A DNA stretch of 64,000 nt. Origin: Siniperca chuatsi. Lineage: Eukaryota; Chordata; Actinopteri; Centrarchiformes; Sinipercidae. The notes under the pieces are model-generated. The model was given only the letters and a program-made list of their open reading frames with translations, made no database searches and was not told the origin of the DNA. Each line of letters begins with the position of its first letter. Position 1 is the stretch's first letter. A program made the translations under genes and the position numbers. The stretch spans positions 11,810,501 through 11,874,500 of the forward strand of contig NC_058064.1 of the NCBI RefSeq assembly GCF_020085105.1, written 5' to 3'. Below, in pieces: positions 41,849 through 64,000 of the stretch.

Positions 41849-43135
41849 GCTCTGTTACTGGTCTTTAAGCAGATCTGATGACAATGATTTCGGCTGTGTG
41901 AAAGCTTCTAAAGAATGATATTCAAAAAGAGACCTTTTGGTTACTATGGCAATGACAGCGCTATGAATGTGACAGGTTCCTCATAAATGCAGTCAGATTG
42001 AACACATCTCCCTGTAATTATACCTGGGTTGAGAGCTCACTTCATATCCATGCACAAACACACATACAATTCTGCTCTCTCATTCTCTCTTCTGTTACAC
42101 TGCTTTGTAAAACACACACATACACACACACACCACCACCTCAGAAATGTTCATGAGTAAATATTGTAAGCGTAATGAAGACAGCTCTGAAAATGGAGGG
42201 CAAGTGACCTTTATTTTAAAGTGTGGTATTAACCTACACTTTCTCTCCCTCTCTCTCTCCAGCACAAACACATGCACACACATGCTATCCAAATATGTTA
42301 CAATTATTATATTACAATTTTTTAACATGCACACACAGACATGCCTAGCTTTTGCACAAACTGGGACATAATCTAAATTCAGACAGGGGATAGTGGACAT
42401 CCAGGTGATTCTTTTTATTTATTTTTTTATTTATTTAAAATGGTAATTCAAAGCAGGCACCAAGCCTAATACTAATTATTTTAAGGCACTATAGTGTATT
42501 ACATTAAAACTGTAGTAAACCTTAAAGTGTTTCTGATTATTTTTTTTTACTTAGGGAATTCTTCACATTCCTCTTTTGAATTTCTAAGTATGTCTTTGAT
42601 GAAGGCTGGTATCTTACCCTGTATCTTTCCCAGAAAACTGTGATATACCCAGATGAAGTAAAACTCTGGTATCCAGATTCTAACGCTGTATTTGTTTATA
42701 CGTTTTCTTTTGTGCTGCATGTATAACTTAGATATACAGAGAATGAAAGTCATTCATTCCTATGGATGGTGAATGACAGACAGTAACGGACCAGTGGCCC
42801 CTTGCGATTGTTGGATCCGCTGGTCATCAGATCACAGATTTTTCCAAGCTCTTTGTTGAAACGGAACCATCGCTACACCCGGAAGTAGGAAGTGGATGAC
42901 AGGAGTCCCGTCATAAAGAAACTACTTTGGCTTAGCTTAGGCAAAAGAAAACCATTTTTCCAACAACTTTTCCATAACAAAGAGTTTAATCGTGCTTTAT
43001 ACTTGTGATGTTAATAATGAATTATAATTTAACATTTTTTTCCAACCCATTCCCTCTAAAATCATTATTGGGTACTTTGCCATTCATGTTCACATAAATA
43101 CTAACATTTGCGATTGTTGGACCATTTCACTAATC

Positions 43136-43360
43136 ATGAAAACTAAGATTTGCATTTTGGTCACAATAACTGTCTGCTGTTTGGTCGTAGACAGAGATAC
43201 CCAATACACCAAAGACAAGGCTTTTCCTCCATGTTGTTTTGATGGTTTTATCCACATCCGTCCAACAAGGAGCTGGACTGTTACAAGGACAGGGATTGTG
43301 TCAGCGAAAATAATCTGCCAAAATAGCAGAGCAAGTTGTGCACTCTGCATTACCTGGTGA
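43136..43360 (+). CDS. Open frame with a CC-chemokine-like pattern, possibly a degenerate copy
   Basis: A 74-codon frame starts MKTKICILVTITVCCLVV, which looks like a signal peptide, followed by a mature part with an adjacent Cys pair (PPCCF) at about 33-34, and a C-terminal segment that resembles the A-x-I-I-x-Q...C-A...W block of CC chemokines (SAKIICQNSRASCA, then ITW*). The third cysteine of the chemokine fold is not at the usual place. True chemokine genes are interrupted by introns, usually after the signal exon, and this frame is not, so if the similarity is real it is a retrocopy or relic. It may well be chance. Confidence 0.2.
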   Translation: MKTKICILVTITVCCLVVDRDTQYTKDKAFPPCCFDGFIHIRPTRSWTVTRTGIVSAKIICQNSRASCALCITW

Positions 43361-46133
43361 CTTAATGGATAAAATGGCACAAATACACCAATCCCTTTGC
43401 GGTTGGTCTCCTTCTGACTCATGCTACAAAGCACAAAGCTATGGATTTTGTCTGGTAGTGGGGAGGACCCACTAACTAAGAGACACTGGTGCAAAGAAAT
43501 CATTTATCTTTGGTGGTGCCTTGCCTTTCTCTGACAGGACATACTGTGTTCTGACATATTGAAGATGAGAGTCAGCTCTTGTGTTATGTGTAGGTTTCCC
43601 CCAGGTGGGATATAACACAAATAGGGCACATATCAGACAGTGAAACCTCTACAGCCAGTCTCTTCTAGACATTTTGAGCACATGGCCCAAATGAGACAAA
43701 CTACAGTCTTTCATCCTGTGACGCAGGGTCGGGAAAATACACGGCTAGACTTATGTTGGAATCTATCAGAAGCTTACATGAGGAAGAAGATTTTACAATC
43801 TGAAACCTCTATGATCATATTTAAAAAACAGAATTTGCAGTTGTCATAAGATGACTCATGAATTCAACAGCGGCACGTCATTTGTTTCATTTTCATGCCA
43901 GGAATCATTCAGCAAGGACTGGGCATTAACGCTTAAAGTGCTTAACGTCTGAAGAACCTTTGTTTACCTTGAGGAGCCTCTATATACAACAAAATGAGTT
44001 ATGCCCAGGGGCTGATTGGAGGGCACTTGAGATGGGATGTCATCCATCTCGAAAAGCACCCCTGTAATTAACTTCAGAATTATATGAACTTGAGGCACAA
44101 ACAGCACTTTGTCTCTGGCAGCATCACTTTGGTGAAGTGCCCTCAGTGTGGGGCCCTGTGGTATCTCCAGGAAATGAAGCCTGGACTTGATCAGTCTAGA
44201 AGGAAAGTGATGGATTGAACCCTTTGTATATAAAGAAATGCAGCATATACTGCTACTACTGAAGTGCCATGTTATCATGGTACAGCCCTACAAGACTGTG
44301 TTAATACTGGGTGATTGACATGTGTGTGACCTTACATATCCTTAAATCACCTCCTTCAGGAACATGTTGTGAATAATAGTTTGTTTTTCTACTTTTGCCC
44401 ATCATAATAATCTGATAATATTTTACTTGGTAATTTTATTACTGATATCTGGTGACACCAGTAGTCAAATCTTCACAGCATCCATATGGCCAAGCAACAT
44501 GAGATAGCCAGAAAGTCTTTAAACAAATCCTCAGTTTAACCCAATAGTCCTAACCTTTTATTTGCAAGTGAAACTTTCCCAAAACCCCCAAAACTGTTAT
44601 TTAAAATTGTATTGTGTCAATTTTGGTGCAGAATACTAAATTCCTTTCATTTTATCTTTATTTAATTGCCACAAAACTGTTAAGAAACAGCATTAAGAAA
44701 CCCAACATGTGTATTATATGTGTGCAAATATAGAATATAAACTCCTCTTCATGTCAATGTAACCAAGATTTCCAGAAAATGTACATGACTTTGGTGTCCT
44801 CGGTGTTAGCTACTACCTTGTGTGGTCCCCCTGCTCTTTGCATACACTGTTAGCACATGCTGCTTCCCCACATTTTAGCAATGAAGTTGGTGAGTAAATT
44901 TTTATCAACGCCGATAGAAATGATGGCCTATTTTTGTTTTGAATAATTTAAGAAAAAAATATTTTAAATTGATTAACTTGCCTGCCCACATACAGTAAGT
45001 GTTAGAACTATTCAACTTCACCTTGAAGAGTGGGACCATCTGGGAAGACCATATGTGTTCACACTTCCATTAGTCTAATGAGAGATGAATCTAAAGGCAC
45101 TGTACTCAAATTAACATCACTGTGCACAAAAAAAGTGTGTGTGTGTGTGTGCGCGCATGTGTGCACACTGTTAAGTTTTACATGTAGAAGCACACTTGGC
45201 TACATCTGGCTGCGTGTGTACAGAGCAACATCTGCTAAACTTTCTGCAGTTAACTCTTCTTATTAGTAAGCCGCTTGTGTTTGACGCTAACCAGAGTGAC
45301 AGTAACGACCCTGAATGTAAGCTTTTTAATTTATATTTTTTTCAATAATGTAATAACCGGTCTCAGGTTCATTATGAGGCATTTTCCTAACAACCAACAA
45401 GTAATATTTTGGTGTGATGCTAATAATCACACACCACTTCAAATGTCTTTCGTTCATTTTCTCAATAAGAATTAGCATACAAACCTCAGTAGAATATTAA
45501 TAGAGAAAGTCTTTAGAGGAAAGCATCTTTTCTGCAGGTTTAATCTTTCACTCTAAGTAAAAACAATATGGTAACAAAGGTGTATGCACAATATATATAA
45601 CCAAAGTAGGAGCAGAATGCATGATGATTATATAAATGGAGGTAATTTTCCTTTTGTACCAGCACCTCCAGTTTTATAGATCAGAATTACTCACTAACAC
45701 TCCGGTCCAGCAGTTATACAGATATATTTAGATGATTATCCATCCCTATATGAAACTAACACCCTACACAGTCCCCCAGCAAAGCCTTTGTGTGTGTCTG
45801 CTGGCAGTGCTTGTATGCTCCAGGCATTTCTTTGGATGACTATTGGCTGCTGGAATAGACTTTGGCCATTCGTAGTCCCAGTGGGAGTAAAAATCCTGAC
45901 TGAAATAGTGTGACCACCAAGCTTTCTGAACAAGACAGCGAGAACATGAACAAAAGAAAGAACACAGTAAAGGAACAAGCTAAAGACGAGAAATAGAGAG
46001 AGAGAGGGAGGAGGCGTTGTGTCACAGAGAGACATACAGCAAGGCTGTAGTGTGTCAGATGCCGCCCACTTTGACCTTGGTCGCACCTTCTCCTTTCATC
46101 CATTCACACTGACATACACACAGGACACAAGGC

Positions 46134-46136
<3 letters not shown>

Positions 46137-46174
<38 letters not shown>
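46137..46174. repeat. (CA)n microsatellite
   Basis: Nineteen AC units. Confidence 0.95.
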
Positions 46175-46176
<2 letters not shown>

Positions 46177-46929
46177 GACAATACATGCCACAACTAAAGA
46201 CCATTAAAGAGAAACTGTTGTTGGGTGGCCAAGCCTAAATTGAGTGCTCCAACTTTCCTCATTTCCTTCCTGTTTTTGTTTGTCTTTTCCTTTGTGTATG
46301 TGTGTGAAACAGCTACAGCCGTATGTGAATTCACATTGAGAGCAACTTGAAGCAGGTCTCAGAAATCCAACAGCCATTTTTGCACTTTGCTCTCACACTC
46401 ACATTATAGAATATTAAGCAGCTCCTTTAAAACTCTGCTGTTTTATAGTAAACAGTCAAACTTGCAGTACATTCCACAACTGGCCTTTTAATGCATGCAT
46501 ACTATCATGTTTAAACAGCACAGTATGTTAATTACAACATTCATAACCATGGTTGGTGGTACATGCATCATATGTGTGGTTGCATGGGGTTGCTTATATG
46601 TGGCATCACAAAGTGAGGCTTCATATGGCTATATGTATTTGATGATTGCATTGGTCCTTTTAAATGCCAGTGAATCTGGAGGACATGTTTCGTCTGCATA
46701 AGTGCAGGAAATATGTGATATTTGTCTATTAATACGATAACATCTGATCCTGCTTCACTTCCAAGCTCTGTTCTCCATCTGTCAGTGTGTTCTGAGGCAT
46801 TGCAGAGGCCAGCATCACAGACCCGGTACACAATGTGCCTTCAGAAATAGGCAATAGGAACATTTATTTTTCTATTAGCGTTTTTTGTGGGATTTTCAAT
46901 TTTTATTTTTTTCCATTTTAAAAAGCCAT

Positions 46930-47350
46930 GCTTTGGCCCAAGGGGTGGCAATGTCAGTTTTAAGTAAACTGTCTTGACAACTATGAGAACCATGAAATTT
47001 GATAGTCATTCATCTTCCTCACAGAATAAATTATATTGAATTTAGTGATCCTTAACTTTTCCTCTTTCACTATCATCAGATCAAGATTTTAATTTATACA
47101 TTGGTTTATAAGCAAATACCTGCAAAACTACTGACATTCCCATCAGCCTCAGCAGTATTGGGTGTAGTGCTAATTAGCAAATGTTGCTAACATGTTAAAC
47201 TAAGATGGTGAACAAGGTTAAACATTATACCTACTTAACATCAGCATGTTAGCATTGTCATCGTGAGCATGTTAACATGCTAACTTTCGGATTTAGCTTA
47301 AAGCACTGCTGTGGCTCACAGAGCTGCTAGCATGGCTGTAGACTCTTAGT
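46930..47350. repeat. Dispersed fish repeat with TTAGCATG-type motifs
   Basis: The run ggtttataagcaaatacctgcaaaactactgacattcccatcagcctcagcag and the following gttagcattgtcatcgtgagcatgttaacatgctaac and gctgctagcatggctgtagactctta are characteristic of a very abundant fish interspersed repeat I recognise by sequence. The copy is diverged; ends are approximate. Confidence 0.55.
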
Positions 47351-47894
47351 GTTGTGAAAGATGAAAATGTAAATTAAACATCAGGTCTTACTTTTTTATC
47401 CTAATATTTTTACTTTCTGTTTGTCATTGTTTTAATCTCACAAAACTACTCCTTCTATTCTATTCATTATATATCTGTTTTTAGTCTGGATACTATCTGA
47501 TTTTTTAAATTCAGTTTTCTATTTCAGGCTCCATTCAGAACAAACTTTCTTTTCAAAAAGCCTCTTAGCTTCTGTACACTTCAGTGTCAGTTTTAGCTAC
47601 TGTGTGGAAAAGCCACAATGTCGCTGCTGTGAGGTTGTGTTGAATAAGTACAATCTGCTTTAGTTTATGTTCAGCTGTACTGATTTGTGTAGAGACGTTT
47701 TTGCAGGACAGCAGCAGAATAGTAGCCTGGTACATTGAATTAGAGCACTTAACATCTCACAACACATGAATGATGATACCGAGGGTGACCTATCCCTTTC
47801 ATCACCCCGCCCACACACACACACGCCACACCCTTTCTTTCTTTCTTTCATCCAGCAGCCCATTCACATATGCTGCTGAACCATATACAGTAGT

Positions 47895-47895
<1 letters not shown>

Positions 47896-47925
<30 letters not shown>
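47896..47925. repeat. (CA)n microsatellite
   Basis: Fifteen CA units. Confidence 0.95.
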
Positions 47926-47928
<3 letters not shown>

Positions 47929-48823
47929 GGGTTTATATGTATTAGATGGACATTTTCTCGAAACCCGCCCGGTGGTGGTTTAGATTGGCTACCCTTTCCT
48001 GAGGTCTTAGAGCTATGGGAGTTTGGTAAAAACACTCCAAAAATTCTGAAAAAAATTTAGCTCACTTTAGATTTCAGATACAAGCTACAGAACTTCATAC
48101 ACACCACCCTAACACAATTGTGGTTTATGCAGACATTTCTCTTTTGATAAATATGTGACTTATAAGGTCCAAACAAACACTATGGGGTCTTTAAAGGGAC
48201 AATGATGTCACTTATAAATCACTCCTCATTAACATAAATACACATTAATCTGACAGCACAAAGCATTAATGGGACAGTCATTTTATTATTAATTATTTAT
48301 TGCATAAAGCTGAAATATCACCATTCTGTTAGACGGTGACACTGAATAACAGCCAGACAGCAGCTTTTAACAGCCAGACAACAGCCTGTCACACAAGTGC
48401 CATGACTTTGAACAATAATGTAACAGTTGCTGTATAAAACATTAAGGCATCAGCATAACCACAACACAAAAAAAGTAAAAACAAAAAGAACTGTGGGTTT
48501 ACAGCTTGTTTTTGTGACTGCCTCTTTGCATAATTCTACCCTCTATCTTGCAAGGAACCTTTAAAATTCCATTAGTTATCAATCTACATATATAACTGAG
48601 CTGAAATATCACCATTCTGTTAGACGGTGACACTGAATAACAGCCAGACAACAGCCTGTCTCAAAACACAAGAGCCACAACTTTTTTAAACCACATTATC
48701 TTTCCAGCTAAAATCTCGTTCTTATCTAACTTACAAAACCATTCCTGGAAACAGATTGCTTTATAAAAGATATTAAGGTATCAGCAAAACCACAACACAC
48801 ACACAACACGGTTGCCAGTAGGT

Positions 48824-64000
<15,177 letters not shown>

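Larger units (their letters stand above)
40796..46930. other. Gene-poor stretch
   Basis: Pyrimidine-rich DNA at 41010-41470, microsatellites at 41806-41845 and 46137-46174, and one open frame with a chemokine-like cysteine pattern (43136-43360, listed separately). Otherwise I see no feature. Confidence 0.5.

Noticed and set aside
43090..43503. Minus-strand open frame of 137 codons
   Set aside because: No recognisable domain; the plus strand at the same place has the more protein-like frame, which is itself doubtful.

Overview
The window looks like teleost fish nuclear DNA, probably percomorph. It is AT-rich and mostly non-coding. It has small-intron vertebrate genes, many (CA)n and (CT)n microsatellites, two Tc1 transposons of a family common in fish, several non-autonomous DNA transposons, and short LINE/SINE-type tails. 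The species cannot be named from the sequence alone. I saw no prokaryotic, plasmid or viral gene.

Layout. 1-3.1 kb: a CpG-rich segment with a plausible first exon, and further on an exon-like piece with a strong acceptor; together these may be a small unidentified gene. 7.4-11.9 kb, plus strand: a complete multi-exon GH56 hyaluronidase of the PH-20/HYAL4 type, 709 residues in my model, with an unusual Ser/Thr/Pro-rich segment of about 210 residues between signal peptide and catalytic domain. 17.3-18.4 kb, minus strand: intronless tmem229a. The hyaluronidase next to tmem229a matches the mammalian SPAM1/HYAL4-TMEM229A neighbourhood, and the ~30 kb that follow (18.6-48.3 kb) are a gene-poor stretch of microsatellites, pyrimidine tracts, old transposons and candidate regulatory sites.

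48.8 kb to the right edge, minus strand: the most unusual part. I assemble a large gene, running off the window at 64 kb, that encodes a tyrosine recombinase of the kind found in Crypton transposons. In transcription order it has tandemly amplified small exon pairs (three copies of a ~753-bp unit visible), a related single exon, an exon rich in Trp, Pro and Tyr, an acidic exon running into two zinc-finger-like motifs and the recombinase core, two acidic Ser/Thr-rich exons, and a terminal exon with a Myb-like Trp/basic motif. Where I can test them, most splice phases agree, which is why I treat these pieces as one gene. The reading frame is nevertheless interrupted at least nine times, nearly always by loss of one or two bases and often in A runs. 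This is either pseudogene decay or local consensus error. Three large transposons sit in its introns: a rearranged fold-back Tc1 (52.8-54.4 kb), a standard Tc1 (57.6-59.2 kb), and a 1.4-kb near-palindromic element with perfect 8-bp target duplications that carries a tRNA-like Pol III module in each arm (59.4-60.9 kb).

The hyaluronidase and tmem229a have no obvious functional link; they are old syntenic neighbours in convergent orientation. The recombinase gene and its transposons form a repeat-rich block with its own history.
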